From positions 15,250-79,249 of the forward strand of contig JAEVYS010000108.1 of NCBI GenBank assembly GCA_023392635.1: a stretch of DNA of 64,000 bases. The letters run 5' to 3'. The notes below the pieces were generated by a model that had not been told where the DNA came from, made no database searches, and was given only the letters and a program-made list of their open reading frames with translations. Shown here one piece after another: positions 7,284 to 15,219 of the stretch; within the stretch, counting starts at the first letter, position 1, and the number at the start of each line of letters is the position of its first letter. The position numbers and the translations under genes are program-made. Origin of the DNA: Actinomycetes bacterium. Its GTDB lineage: Bacteria; Actinomycetota; Actinomycetes; Propionibacteriales; Propionibacteriaceae.

Positions 7284-9467
7284 TTGCCGACCGACGTATT
7301 CGCCCTGCCGGACCGGCTGGCGGCGAAAGCCGACCCGTCCCTGATCGGGCGCGATCGCGCCCACTTCGCAGCCGTCGCCGAGCAGCTGCGCCTGCGCCTG
7401 GTCGGCCTCGCCCAGCAGTTGGCGCTGTTGCGCAGCTCACCCGGGGGCAGGGGGCGTGGCGCGGTCGACCGGGACATGGAGATCCACCGGCTCACCGGCC
7501 AGCTGCGGATGCTCCAGCGCTACGGACTGGACGTCTGCCTGGGGCGGATGGTGCGAGCCGGTGATCCGGAGCCGGTCTACCTCGGCCGGATCGGGCTCAC
7601 CGACGGCGCGGACGGCCAGCTGCTGCTGGACTGGCGCACGCCCGCCGCCGAGCCGTTCTTCGCAGCGACGCCGGCCGAACCGATGGGCCTGGTGAGCCGA
7701 CGGCGCTACCGCTGGGGCGACGGCCGCATCCGTGACTACTGGGACGAAGTCCTCGCCCCCGGCCCGATCCCCCACGACGTCGCCCTGGATGATGACTCGG
7801 CGTTCCTCGCGAGCCTCGGTGCCAGCCGCTCGCCGCGGATGCGGGACGTCCTCAGCACGATCCAGGCCGAGCAGGACGCGATCATCCGCGCCGGCTCGCG
7901 AGGTGCCCTCGTCGTCGATGGCGGACCGGGAACGGGCAAGACGGTCGTCGCCCTCCACCGCGCCGCCTACCTGCTCTACGCCGACCCCCGCCTCAGCGGG
8001 CAGCGGGGCGGCGTCCTCGTGGTCGGACCCCACCAGCCCTTCCTGAGCTACATCTCCGACGTGCTGCCCGGACTCGGCGAGGAGGGGGTGCAGGCCTGCA
8101 CGCTGCGCGACCTTCTCCCCGAAGGGACTGCCGCCGTCCCCGAGACCGATCCGGAGGTCTCCCGGCTCAAGTCCTCCGCCGCGATGGTGGGGGCGATCGA
8201 GCCGGCCGTGGCGCTCTACGAGGAACCCCCCGCGACGGGTCTTGCCGTCGAGACCGACTGGTCCGACTTCTGGCTGACCCCCACCGACTGGGCCGAGGCC
8301 TTCGACGCTCCCGACCCGGGCACGCCGCACAACGAGGCGAGGGACGTGGTCTGGGAAGCCCTCCTCGACATCGTCGTCGACAAGTTCGACGACGAGGAGG
8401 TGGAGGAAGAGCTCGTCCGCAGCTCGCTGCTACGCAACGACGAGCTCAAGGACACCTTCCGTCGGGCCTGGCCCATCCTCGACCCGGACGAGCTCGTGGG
8501 TGACCTGTGGTCGGTCCCCGCCTACCTGCGACGCTGCGCACCCTGGCTCACCCGTGAGCAGGTACTGCGGCTGCAACGGGCCGAGCCCACGGCATGGACC
8601 GTGGCCGACCTGCCGTTGCTCGACGCCGCCCGGCAGCGGATCGGCGACCCGCGCGCCTCCGTGCGCCGGCGACGCCTGGAGGCCGAGCGCGCCGCCCAGC
8701 GCGAGTACATGGACCCGATCGTCGACTACCTGCTCGCCACCGACGACGACCCGGAGAGCACGCTGATCATGCTGCGTGGGGACGACCTGCGGCGCAGCCT
8801 CCTCGACGACGACGCGGTGCCCGGCACGGACCCGGACGTGCTCGCCGGGCCGTTCGCCCACGTGATCGTGGACGAGGCACAGGAGCTCACCGATGCGGAA
8901 TGGCAACTCCTGGTGCGACGCTGCCCGTCGCGCAGCTTCACGATCGTGGGCGACCGCGCCCAGGCCAGGCACGGCTTCGCGGCCACCTGGCGCGAGCGAC
9001 TCGAGCCGCTCGGCTTCCGCGAGGTGCGGGTCGCGACGCTGGACGTCAACTACCGGACGCCCGCGGAGGTGATGGCCGAGGCCGAACCGGTGATCCGTGC
9101 CGAGCTGCCGGACGCGAACGTGCCGATCTCGATCCGCAGGAACGGGCTGCCGGTCGTCCACGGGTCGGCCTCCGGTCTTCACGCCTGCGTGGACGAATGG
9201 CTCGCCGGGAATCCCGAGGGCACGGCCTGCGTCATCGGCGCGCCGGAGTTCGCGGGAACCGAGCGGGTGCGCTCGTTGACCCCCGAGACGGTGAAGGGCC
9301 TCGAGTTCGACCTGGTCGTGTTGGTGAACCCGGAGTCGTTCCCCGACGGCATCGAGGGCGCTGTCGACCGCTACGTGTCGATGACGCGGACGACCCGCCG
9401 GCTCGTCGTGCTCAGCGACCCCGAAGGGGGCGAGACGCCCCGCCGTGAGTCGATTCCCGGCCCCTAG
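7284..9467 (+). CDS. helR: HelR/HelD-type RNA polymerase-associated helicase-like ATPase
   Basis: A 727-residue UvrD/Rep-like protein of the actinobacterial HelD/HelR class. The N-terminal helical arm (about 1-75) is followed by the RIGLTD..LLDWRTPAAEPF segment typical of the class, Walker A DGGPGTGKT at residues 212-220, the HelD motif VVGPHQPFLSYISDVLP, a helical insertion (about 370-480) that in HelD proteins enters the RNA polymerase channels, then Walker B VIVDEAQELTD, GDRAQARHGF and C-terminal helicase motifs to VSMTRTTRRLVV. Members bind RNA polymerase; HelR displaces rifamycin from it. Start is TTG at 7284 with GGAGGAG seven bases upstream; the nearby ATG at 7277 is in another frame. 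The upstream RAE-like repeat favours HelR over housekeeping HelD. An aminotransferase gene follows after 37 bases. Confidence 0.85.
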   Translation: MPTDVFALPDRLAAKADPSLIGRDRAHFAAVAEQLRLRLVGLAQQLALLRSSPGGRGRGAVDRDMEIHRLTGQLRMLQRYGLDVCLGRMVRAGDPEPVYLGRIGLTDGADGQLLLDWRTPAAEPFFAATPAEPMGLVSRRRYRWGDGRIRDYWDEVLAPGPIPHDVALDDDSAFLASLGASRSPRMRDVLSTIQAEQDAIIRAGSRGALVVDGGPGTGKTVVALHRAAYLLYADPRLSGQRGGVLVVGPHQPFLSYISDVLPGLGEEGVQACTLRDLLPEGTAAVPETDPEVSRLKSSAAMVGAIEPAVALYEEPPATGLAVETDWSDFWLTPTDWAEAFDAPDPGTPHNEARDVVWEALLDIVVDKFDDEEVEEELVRSSLLRNDELKDTFRRAWPILDPDELVGDLWSVPAYLRRCAPWLTREQVLRLQRAEPTAWTVADLPLLDAARQRIGDPRASVRRRRLEAERAAQREYMDPIVDYLLATDDDPESTLIMLRGDDLRRSLLDDDAVPGTDPDVLAGPFAHVIVDEAQELTDAEWQLLVRRCPSRSFTIVGDRAQARHGFAATWRERLEPLGFREVRVATLDVNYRTPAEVMAEAEPVIRAELPDANVPISIRRNGLPVVHGSASGLHACVDEWLAGNPEGTACVIGAPEFAGTERVRSLTPETVKGLEFDLVVLVNPESFPDGIEGAVDRYVSMTRTTRRLVVLSDPEGGETPRRESIPGP

Positions 9468-9504
9468 ACTCCACAGCGCCGAGACCAGCCGACCGGGAGC
9501 AGCC

Positions 9505-10713
9505 ATGACCTACGACGTGAGTGAACTGCGCGGGCGCTTCCCCTCACTGGCGTCCGGTATCGCGCACTTCGACGGGCCCGGTGGCACCCAGACGCCGCGC
9601 GAGGTGGCCGACGCGATGGCGGCAACGCTCACCGCGCCGCTGTCGAACCGCGGCACCGTCGGGCTTCCGGAACGGAACGCCGACGCCGCCGTCGCCGCCT
9701 TCCGCTCCGCGTACTCCGACCTCCTCGGGGTGGCCGCGGATGGCATCGTCCACGGCCGCAGCGCCACCCAGCTGACCTACGACTTCTCGCGGGCGCTGTC
9801 CCGGGAGTGGCGGGCGGACGATGAAGTGGTGGTCAGCCGGCTCGACCACGACGCGAACGTACGGCCCTGGGTGCAGGCGGCCGCGCGCGTCGGGGCCACC
9901 GTCCGCTGGATCGACTTCGACCCGGCGACCGGCGAGGTCGACGGTGCCAGCGTGGAGGCCGCACTCACCCCGCGGACGCGACTGGTCGCGATCACGGGCG
10001 CCTGCAACCTGATCGGCACCCGCCCGCCCGTGGCGCGCATCGCTGCGGCGGCGCACGCCGTGGGTGCGCTGGTCTGGGTCGACGGAGTGCACTACGCGGC
10101 GCACCAGTTCGTCGACGTCGCCGCGCTGGGTGCCGACTTCTTCGTGTGCTCCCCGTACAAGTTCCTCGGCCCGCACTGCGCGGTCCTCGCCGCGGAGCCG
10201 GAACTGCTCGAGGGCGTCCGGCCGGACAAGCTGCTCCCCTCGACCGACGCCGTCCCCGAGCGCTTCGAGCTCGGCACGTTGCCGTACGAAGTGCTTGCCG
10301 GCGCCACCGCGGCGGTCGACGTCCTTGCTTCCCTCAGCCCGGGGGGCGCCCTCACCAGGCGCGAACGGCTCCGCGCGTCCTTCCACGCCGTCGACGCCCA
10401 CGAATCGGCGTTGCGTGCGACGCTCGAGGACGGCCTCGCAGCGCTCGGGGCGGGCCGCGTCGTGTTGCACTCGCTCGCCGCGGAGCGCACGCCGACGCTG
10501 CTGCTGACCTTTCCGGGGCGCCGGAGCGTGGACGCGTACCGGTTCCTGGCCGCTCGGGACGTGCTGGCGCCGGCCGGGTCCTTCTACGCCTACGAGCCGT
10601 TCCGCCGGCTCGGTCTTGCCGACGAGACCGCCCTGCGGCTCGGGCTGGCCCCCTACAGCACCGGCGAGGACGTGCAACGCGTCCTCGCCGGGCTGGAGGC
10701 CTTCCTGGGCTGA
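9505..10713 (+). CDS. Cysteine desulfurase-like aminotransferase class V, VC1184 subfamily
   Basis: A 402-residue PLP enzyme of the class V aminotransferase fold. The N-terminal FPSL..GIAHFDGPGGTQTPREVADAM is the signature of the VC1184-type subfamily related to SufS/CsdA. The PLP lysine is K219 in CSPYKFLGPH, with Asp/His PLP contacts in WVDGVHYAAHQ just before. Whether it works as a cysteine desulfurase, selenocysteine lyase or something else is not settled for this subfamily. ATG at 9505 with GGGAG upstream; it follows the helR-like gene closely and may be co-transcribed, but a functional link is not evident. Confidence 0.8.
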   Translation: MTYDVSELRGRFPSLASGIAHFDGPGGTQTPREVADAMAATLTAPLSNRGTVGLPERNADAAVAAFRSAYSDLLGVAADGIVHGRSATQLTYDFSRALSREWRADDEVVVSRLDHDANVRPWVQAAARVGATVRWIDFDPATGEVDGASVEAALTPRTRLVAITGACNLIGTRPPVARIAAAAHAVGALVWVDGVHYAAHQFVDVAALGADFFVCSPYKFLGPHCAVLAAEPELLEGVRPDKLLPSTDAVPERFELGTLPYEVLAGATAAVDVLASLSPGGALTRRERLRASFHAVDAHESALRATLEDGLAALGAGRVVLHSLAAERTPTLLLTFPGRRSVDAYRFLAARDVLAPAGSFYAYEPFRRLGLADETALRLGLAPYSTGEDVQRVLAGLEAFLG

Positions 10714-10718
10714 CGAAG

Positions 10719-10738
10719 CCGGGGGGACGTCCGCCCGG
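10719..10738 (+). terminator. Weak hairpin between convergent genes
   Basis: CCGGG (10719-10723) and CCCGG (10734-10738) enclose a G/C-rich centre, between the aminotransferase stop and the DUF2231 gene stop. The stem is short, so this is only a candidate terminator. Confidence 0.3.
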
Positions 10739-10753
10739 ATCAGGTCGCAGCGA

Positions 10754-11188
10754 TCAGGTGCGCCCGCCCCACACGGCGGTGGCTCCGCTGTGCCCGGTCA
10801 GCGCCACGAGGACGAGCCCCGCCACCGCCGCCACGGCGGTGAGACCCGCAGCGACCCACCAGCCGGGGCCCGAACGCCGGTGCAGGAGCAGGGCAGCCGG
10901 CAGGAACAGGGCGAGGGCGACCGTGGGGTACGGCATCAGTTCCCCGTAGGACTCGTGGGTGGCCACGAGGCGGCCGACACCCAGGCTCGCCAGCAGCGCC
11001 TCGCCGGAGAACTTGGCCAGGATCGCGGCGCCCGCTGCGGCGACGGCGAACCAGACGGTGAGCCACCCGTACCTCTCCCGGAGCCTCGCGGACACGATGA
11101 CCGCGAGTGCGCCGAGTGCCGAGAGCGGCACGAGGACCACCGCTGCGTGCACGACCAGCGGGTGGATGGGTAGCCCGAAGACCTCCAC
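10754..11188 (-). CDS. DUF2231-like membrane protein
   Basis: A 144-residue integral membrane protein. The N-terminal MEVFGLPIHPLVVHAAVVLVPLSALGAL matches the DUF2231 opening (short lead, PxHPxxVHxxxxxxP, then a helix); three more hydrophobic helices follow near residues 40-60, 80-100 and 110-135. Conserved histidines at the membrane edge suggest metal or haem binding in the family, but no function is established. GTG start at 11188 lies two bases after the stop of the lipoprotein gene, so both are in one operon driven by the ECF-type promoter at 11764-11791. Confidence 0.75.
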   Translation of the reverse strand: MEVFGLPIHPLVVHAAVVLVPLSALGALAVIVSARLRERYGWLTVWFAVAAAGAAILAKFSGEALLASLGVGRLVATHESYGELMPYPTVALALFLPAALLLHRRSGPGWWVAAGLTAVAAVAGLVLVALTGHSGATAVWGGRT

Positions 11189-11190
11189 GG

Positions 11191-11727
11191 CTACTTCTTC
11201 ACCGGGTTGCCGTCTTTGTCGAGCACGAACCAGACGCCGCTGACGTTCTGACCCGAGACGTCCCCGGCCTTCGTGTCGCCCTTCCAGTAGTACAGCGGCC
11301 AGCCGTTGTAGCTCGCCTGCATGCTGCCGTCGGGCAGCGCGAACGAGCCGAGCTTGGAGTCGTCCACGCCCGCGCCCATCGTCGGCTTGCCGTAGAGCGG
11401 CGGCCAGGCGACCAGGCACTGGCCGCTGCAGGCGCTCTTGTTGCTCCCCTGGGTGTCCTTGGTGAACATGTAGAGGGTCATGCCCTTCCCGTCCACCAGG
11501 ATCTGCCCGAGGCTGCTGTCGGCCATCTTCAGTGCCAGTGTCGCGGGGTCGGCCGGGGAGGGCGCCGGTGCGCTCGACGCCGGTGCGCTCGACGCCGGCG
11601 CGGAGCCCGCCGCGGTGCTGGCCGGTGCGCTGGCGGGGGTGGCCGGGGTCGAGGTGCAGGCGCTCAGGAGCGCGAGGGCCAGTGCGGGGCCCGCCGTCGC
11701 CAGCGCGATCCGGGATCGTGCGAACAT
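11191..11727 (-). CDS. Lipoprotein with COG4315-type repeats, probable ECF sigma target
   Basis: A 178-residue lipoprotein: signal with lipobox LLSAC (Cys about 24), a low-complexity Ala/Ser/Pro linker of tandem SAPAS units encoded by 15-base repeats, then two copies of the COG4315 secreted repeat (LGQILVDGKGMTLYMFTKD..SACSGQCLVAWPPL and LGSFALPDGSMQASYNGWPLYYW). The family occurs on actinobacterial cell surfaces; biochemical role is unknown. ATG at 11727 with GGAGGAA upstream. A divergent ECF sigma gene sits 124 bases away and the promoter here has the same -35 and -10 as the sigma gene's own promoter, so it is likely a direct regulon member. Confidence 0.8.
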   Translation of the reverse strand: MFARSRIALATAGPALALALLSACTSTPATPASAPASTAAGSAPASSAPASSAPAPSPADPATLALKMADSSLGQILVDGKGMTLYMFTKDTQGSNKSACSGQCLVAWPPLYGKPTMGAGVDDSKLGSFALPDGSMQASYNGWPLYYWKGDTKAGDVSGQNVSGVWFVLDKDGNPVKK

Positions 11728-11763
11728 GGGTTCCTCCTCATTCGTAGGGTGGTCCTGACTGGT

Positions 11764-11791
11764 GATACGGCTCAGCTTCGGATCCGGATTG
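11764..11791 (-). promoter_or_regulatory. ECF-type promoter of the lipoprotein/DUF2231 operon
   Basis: On the minus strand: CAATCC (11786-11791), a 16-base spacer and CGTATC (11764-11769). The lipoprotein ATG at 11727 would then have a leader of about 30 bases holding its ribosome site. Both hexamers and the spacer length equal those of the divergent sigma gene promoter. Confidence 0.75.
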
Positions 11792-11816
11792 CGCCGGCCC
11801 CACTTTCGTCGCGGCG

Positions 11817-11844
11817 CAATCCGCGGGGCGTCCTCGCCCGTATC
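11817..11844 (+). promoter_or_regulatory. ECF-type autoregulatory promoter of the sigma/anti-sigma operon
   Basis: CAATCC (11817-11822), a 16-base spacer, then CGTATC (11839-11844). The expected start of transcription falls at or next to the GTG at 11852, predicting a leaderless mRNA. This explains the absence of a ribosome site and supports that start codon. Confidence 0.75.
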
Positions 11845-11851
11845 CGACGAT

Positions 11852-12424
11852 GTGAGCGTCTTCTCCCTGACCGACCGCGCCTCGGACGCCGCGCTCATCA
11901 GTGCCCTTGCCCTGAACGACGACGCGGCGGCGGTGGCGTTCGTCCGCCGGTTCCAGGGCCCGGTGTTCGGTCTCGCCGTCTCCATCACCCACGACCGGGC
12001 ACTGGCGGAGGACATCGCGCAGGAGGCGTTCCTGCGTGCCTGGCGCGCGGCAGCGAGCTTCGACCCTCGCCGCGGCTCGGTGATCGCCTGGCTGCTGACG
12101 ATCACCCGCAACCTCGCGATCGACGCGATCCGGGCGCGCCGCTCGACGCCGGTCGAGGCCGGTGAACTGGAACTCCTGGTCACCACCGCACTCGCCGGTG
12201 GGGCTCCCGACGGGACCGGTGGGCGCGTGGAGGCGCTGGTCGCCGCCCAGCGCCTGGCCGCGCTGCCCCCGGAGCAGGCGCGCGCCGTGGTGCTGTCGGT
12301 GATCGCCGGACTGACCATGGCGGAGGTGGCCGAGTACGAGAACATCCCGCTCGGCACGGCGAAGACGAGGATCCGTACCGGCCTGCGCCGGATGCGGGTC
12401 ACGGTGGAGGCGGAACATGACTGA
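11852..12424 (+). CDS. ECF RNA polymerase sigma factor (SigK-like)
   Basis: A 190-residue sigma factor with region 2 (FGLAVSITHDRALAEDIAQEAFLRAW, about residues 45-75) and region 4 (LPPEQARAVVLSVIAGLTMAEVAEYENIPLGTAKTRIRTGLRRMR, written here only to name its span, about 140-185, split by ENIPLGTAKTR). It resembles SigK-type ECF factors paired with RskA-type anti-sigma factors. Frame is open back to a GTG at 11762, but the GTG at 11852 gives the normal family length and coincides with the start predicted from its promoter. It overlaps the anti-sigma gene by eight bases. The inducing signal is unknown. Confidence 0.88.
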   Translation: MSVFSLTDRASDAALISALALNDDAAAVAFVRRFQGPVFGLAVSITHDRALAEDIAQEAFLRAWRAAASFDPRRGSVIAWLLTITRNLAIDAIRARRSTPVEAGELELLVTTALAGGAPDGTGGRVEALVAAQRLAALPPEQARAVVLSVIAGLTMAEVAEYENIPLGTAKTRIRTGLRRMRVTVEAEHD

Positions 12425-13097
12425 CCCACATCCCGACAACGACCGGCTGCTCGCCCTCGCGCTGGAGGAGGTGCCCCCGGCCGAGCAGGACCTGCTCACC
12501 GCGCACCTGGCGCTCTGCCCGGCGTGCCGCGACGAGTACGCGGCGCTGTCCGACGGCGTCCAGGCGGCGCTGGCCGCCACCCCGTCGGTCGCCCCGCCGG
12601 CCGGGTTCTCCGGTCGCGTGCTCACGGCGATGTCCGCGACGGCTCCCGCGATCGCGCTGGAGTCCCGTCGCCCCCGCCGGCCGACGGTGCTCCTGGTCGC
12701 CGCCGCCGTGCTCGTCGGCCTCCTCGCGGGTGTGGGCGCGACCCTGGCCACCACCTCGCTGCTCAACCGCCCCTCCAGCGCCATCCACCAGGTTCCGGTG
12801 GCTGCACAACTGGTCACCGACAAGGGCGAGACGGTCGGCTCGGTGGGCGTTGCCGCGCTCAACGGGCGCAGCTACCTGTTGCTCAACGTCACCACCGGGC
12901 GACCCGGCGCGAGCTACGAGTGCATCCTGGTGGGCAAGGACGGGACCCGCACCAGCGGCGGCTCGTGGTCACTCAGCGACGAGTACGGCACCGGCGACGC
13001 CTCCGGCTCGTGGCTCGTGCCGCTCGCCGGGGAGCAGCCGGCCGCCGTCGAGCTGGTGGCCCCGTCGGGCACGGTGTGGTCCCAGGCGAGGTTCTGA
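12417..13097 (+). CDS. Membrane-anchored anti-sigma factor (RskA-like)
   Basis: A 226-residue protein with the zinc-binding anti-sigma motif H30-x3-C34-x2-C37 (HLALCPAC) at the N-terminus, a single transmembrane helix at about residues 88-110 (LLVAAAVLVGLLAGVGA) and a C-terminal extracytoplasmic RskA-like domain ending GTVWSQARF. It should hold the sigma factor at the membrane and release it on regulated proteolysis. Its ATG overlaps the sigma gene (12417-12424), so the pair is translationally coupled. It is the last gene of this unit. Confidence 0.88.
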   Translation: MTDPHPDNDRLLALALEEVPPAEQDLLTAHLALCPACRDEYAALSDGVQAALAATPSVAPPAGFSGRVLTAMSATAPAIALESRRPRRPTVLLVAAAVLVGLLAGVGATLATTSLLNRPSSAIHQVPVAAQLVTDKGETVGSVGVAALNGRSYLLLNVTTGRPGASYECILVGKDGTRTSGGSWSLSDEYGTGDASGSWLVPLAGEQPAAVELVAPSGTVWSQARF

Positions 13098-13143
13098 GCG
13101 CCCGCTCTCACCGGGTGTCCGGCCGGGCCACCATACTGGCGCC

Positions 13144-13476
13144 ATGGCTTACGACGAGGAGCTGGCCGGTCGCCTTCGTGCGGCCCTGTCGTTCATCGAA
13201 GGCGTGACCGAGAAGCGCATGTTCGGCGGGCTCGGCTTCATGGTCGACGGCAACATGGTGGCCGCGGCCAGCAGCGACGGCGGGATGATGCTGCGTGTCG
13301 ATCCCGCCCGGGGTGCCGACCTGGTGGACGGGAACGCCGTGCGCCACGTCCGCATGCACGGACGCGACATGGCGGGGTGGCTCTCCCTCGACCCGACCGT
13401 GGTCGGCGACGAGCAGGAACTGTCCGCCTGGCTCCGGCACGGGCTGTCCTACGTCGCCACGTTGCCGGCGAAGTAG
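13144..13476 (+). CDS. TfoX/Sxy N-terminal domain protein
   Basis: A 110-residue protein consisting of one TfoX N-terminal domain: ELAGRLRAAL..VTEKRMFGGLGFMVDGNMVAAA, then a beta-rich half ending in LSYVATLPAK. The KRMFGG(L/M)xFMVxG motif is diagnostic. In proteobacteria TfoX regulates competence, but stand-alone actinobacterial copies have no known role. ATG at 13144; no clear ribosome site is present. It converges on the UPF0303 gene with one base between the stops. Confidence 0.85.
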   Translation: MAYDEELAGRLRAALSFIEGVTEKRMFGGLGFMVDGNMVAAASSDGGMMLRVDPARGADLVDGNAVRHVRMHGRDMAGWLSLDPTVVGDEQELSAWLRHGLSYVATLPAK

Positions 13477-13477
13477 C

Positions 13478-13945
13478 TCAGCCGGCGTTCGCCAGGAACT
13501 CGCGCAGCGACTCGACGACGAACGCGTGGTCGTCGAACTGCGGAAGGCCCGAGACGCCCACCGCCCCGATCACGGCGCCCCCTCTCAGGCGCAGGGGCAC
13601 GACACCGCCGTGGGCGGCGTAGCGGGAAGGGTCCAGGCGACCGTCGGAGTCGAAGTCCCCGCCGCCCGCGCGGAAGTCCTCGCCCACGGCGAGCGAGGCC
13701 CGGCCGTAGCGCAGGGCCACCCGCGTCTTGCGCGCGAGCCAGTCGTCGTTGTCGGCACTGGAGCCGGGCAGCGCGGTGTGGAAGACGCGCTGCTGGCCCA
13801 GCACGATGCCGATCGCCACCGGCAGGCCTCGTTCCGCCGCCACCTCGCGCATGCGGGCGCCGAGGCGCCATGCGTCCTCGAGGGTGAAGTCGGCGAACCG
13901 CAGTTCCGCCTCCTCACGGGCCAGTTCATCGCCCAGTTCGGACAT
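13478..13945 (-). CDS. UPF0303/GlcG-HbpS-like protein
   Basis: A 155-residue cytosolic protein of the UPF0303 (YBR137W-like) family in the haem-degrading GlcG/HbpS superfamily: PVAIGIVLGQQRVFHTALPGSSADNDDW in the middle, then RYAAHGGVVPLRL and GAVIGAVGVSGLPQFDDHAFV. The family is named for weak haem interaction in relatives; activity here is unproven. ATG at 13945 has a very good AAGGAGG site. It is divergent from rpiB with about 100 bases between. Confidence 0.82.
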   Translation of the reverse strand: MSELGDELAREEAELRFADFTLEDAWRLGARMREVAAERGLPVAIGIVLGQQRVFHTALPGSSADNDDWLARKTRVALRYGRASLAVGEDFRAGGGDFDSDGRLDPSRYAAHGGVVPLRLRGGAVIGAVGVSGLPQFDDHAFVVESLREFLANAG

Positions 13946-14044
13946 GGCATCCTCCTTCTCGCACCGACGCTCAGACGCTAGCCAATCCGGCCGGAGCCCG
14001 CACGCGGACCGGCCGTGACGTTCGGGCGGTGGAACACTGGGGGC

Positions 14045-14533
14045 ATGCGCGTTCATCTCGGTTCCGACCATGCCGGCTTCGAACTCAAGGCCCGGCTCAA
14101 CGCCTGGCTCGATGCGCACGGGCACGATGTGGTCGACCACGGCGCCGCCACCTATGACGGCGAGGACGACTACCCGGTGTTCTGCCTTCGGGCAGCGGAG
14201 GCGGTGGTGGCCGACCGGGCCGCGGGTGCGGAGGCGCTCGGAGTCGTCATCGGGGGGTCGGGGAACGGCGAACAGATCTCGGCCAACAAGGTGGACGGCG
14301 TGCGCTGCGCGCTGGCGTGGTCGGAGGAGACCGCCCGGCTCGCGCGCCAGCACAACGACGCCAACCTCGTCTCGATCGGGGCCCGCCTGCACCCCGTGGA
14401 GGAAGCGCTCAGGTTCGTGGAGGTCTTCCTCTCGACGCCGTTCAGCGGCGACCCACGTCACCAACGCCGCATCGACATGCTGGCCGACTACGAGCGGACG
14501 GACGCGCTCCCACCGGTTCCGCCCGCCTCCTAG
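14045..14533 (+). CDS. rpiB: Ribose-5-phosphate isomerase B
   Basis: A 162-residue RpiB/LacA enzyme interconverting ribose 5-phosphate and ribulose 5-phosphate in the non-oxidative pentose phosphate pathway. The SDHAG motif (D8, H9) and the anion loop GGSGNGEQISANK (residues 70-82) are intact. The catalytic base position holds E76 rather than the cysteine of E. coli RpiB, as reported for the M. tuberculosis enzyme (Glu75), so it belongs to that Glu-type subclass. ATG at 14045; an in-frame upstream GTG-like start at 14015 adds only unconserved residues. It converges on the DUF2087 gene. Confidence 0.93.
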   Translation: MRVHLGSDHAGFELKARLNAWLDAHGHDVVDHGAATYDGEDDYPVFCLRAAEAVVADRAAGAEALGVVIGGSGNGEQISANKVDGVRCALAWSEETARLARQHNDANLVSIGARLHPVEEALRFVEVFLSTPFSGDPRHQRRIDMLADYERTDALPPVPPAS

Positions 14534-14542
14534 CCGGGCCGA

Positions 14543-15052
14543 TCAGTCCGTTCCGATCTCCTGGGCCCGGGCCCTGCGGTAGCTGGTGCCGTCGGGTGAG
14601 CGGTGCAGCAGGCCCGCATCCACCAGGTAACGGCGCAGCGTGGCCACGTCGTCGGTGAACGCGCGCAGGCGGGCGCCCAGCTCCTTCTCCGACAGTTCCT
14701 CCTCCGCGTCCAGAGACCGCGACACGACGAGCGTGAGCAGTTCAAGCCGGTCGTCCCGGCGCGACGGGTAGTCACGGATCCTGCCGCTGCGGGACAGGAA
14801 CCGCTCCACGCCCGACACCGGCGCGGGCGCTGCCTGCCTCAGGGTCGCGCGCAGGCGTCCGGTGGACACCACCACGCGCCCCGCCGGACCCTCCTCGAGC
14901 AGGCCCGCTGCGATCAGCTTCGCGAGGGCCCGCGCGTGCGCCTCCCCCGACGGTGCGTCACCGCTGGCAGCCTCCGCGAACACCGCACGGGTGTCGGCGT
15001 TGGCGAGGAGGGCGAGTACAGCTCGGCAGTCGAGAGGCTCCGAAGCGGCCAT
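14543..15052 (-). CDS. DUF2087 domain protein, likely DNA-binding
   Basis: A 169-residue protein with an N-terminal winged-helix-like half (RAVLALLANADTRAVFAEA..ALAKLIAAGLLEE) and a C-terminal DUF2087 domain (GRIRDYPSRRDDRLELL, ELGARLRAFTDDVATLRRYLVDAGLL). Such proteins look like small transcriptional regulators, but targets are unknown. ATG at 15052 chosen because DUF2087 proteins start just before the first helix; there is no good ribosome site, and a TTATGG element six to eleven bases upstream suggests a leaderless mRNA. Divergent from the ScyD-like gene. Confidence 0.75.
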   Translation of the reverse strand: MAASEPLDCRAVLALLANADTRAVFAEAASGDAPSGEAHARALAKLIAAGLLEEGPAGRVVVSTGRLRATLRQAAPAPVSGVERFLSRSGRIRDYPSRRDDRLELLTLVVSRSLDAEEELSEKELGARLRAFTDDVATLRRYLVDAGLLHRSPDGTSYRRARAQEIGTD

Positions 15053-15219
15053 GGCGAGACCATAACGCGGGCTCACGCCCATCGCCGGCGATCCTTCCCG
15101 CGCGCCTCGCGGCGAGGCGCAGTCTTGCCCATACCGCCTGTTCAGGAGCATCCCCGACGATGTTGCTCGATAGGGATCGCCGCCCCTTGATCGCCCACGC
15201 CACACCGTTCGGAGGCATC

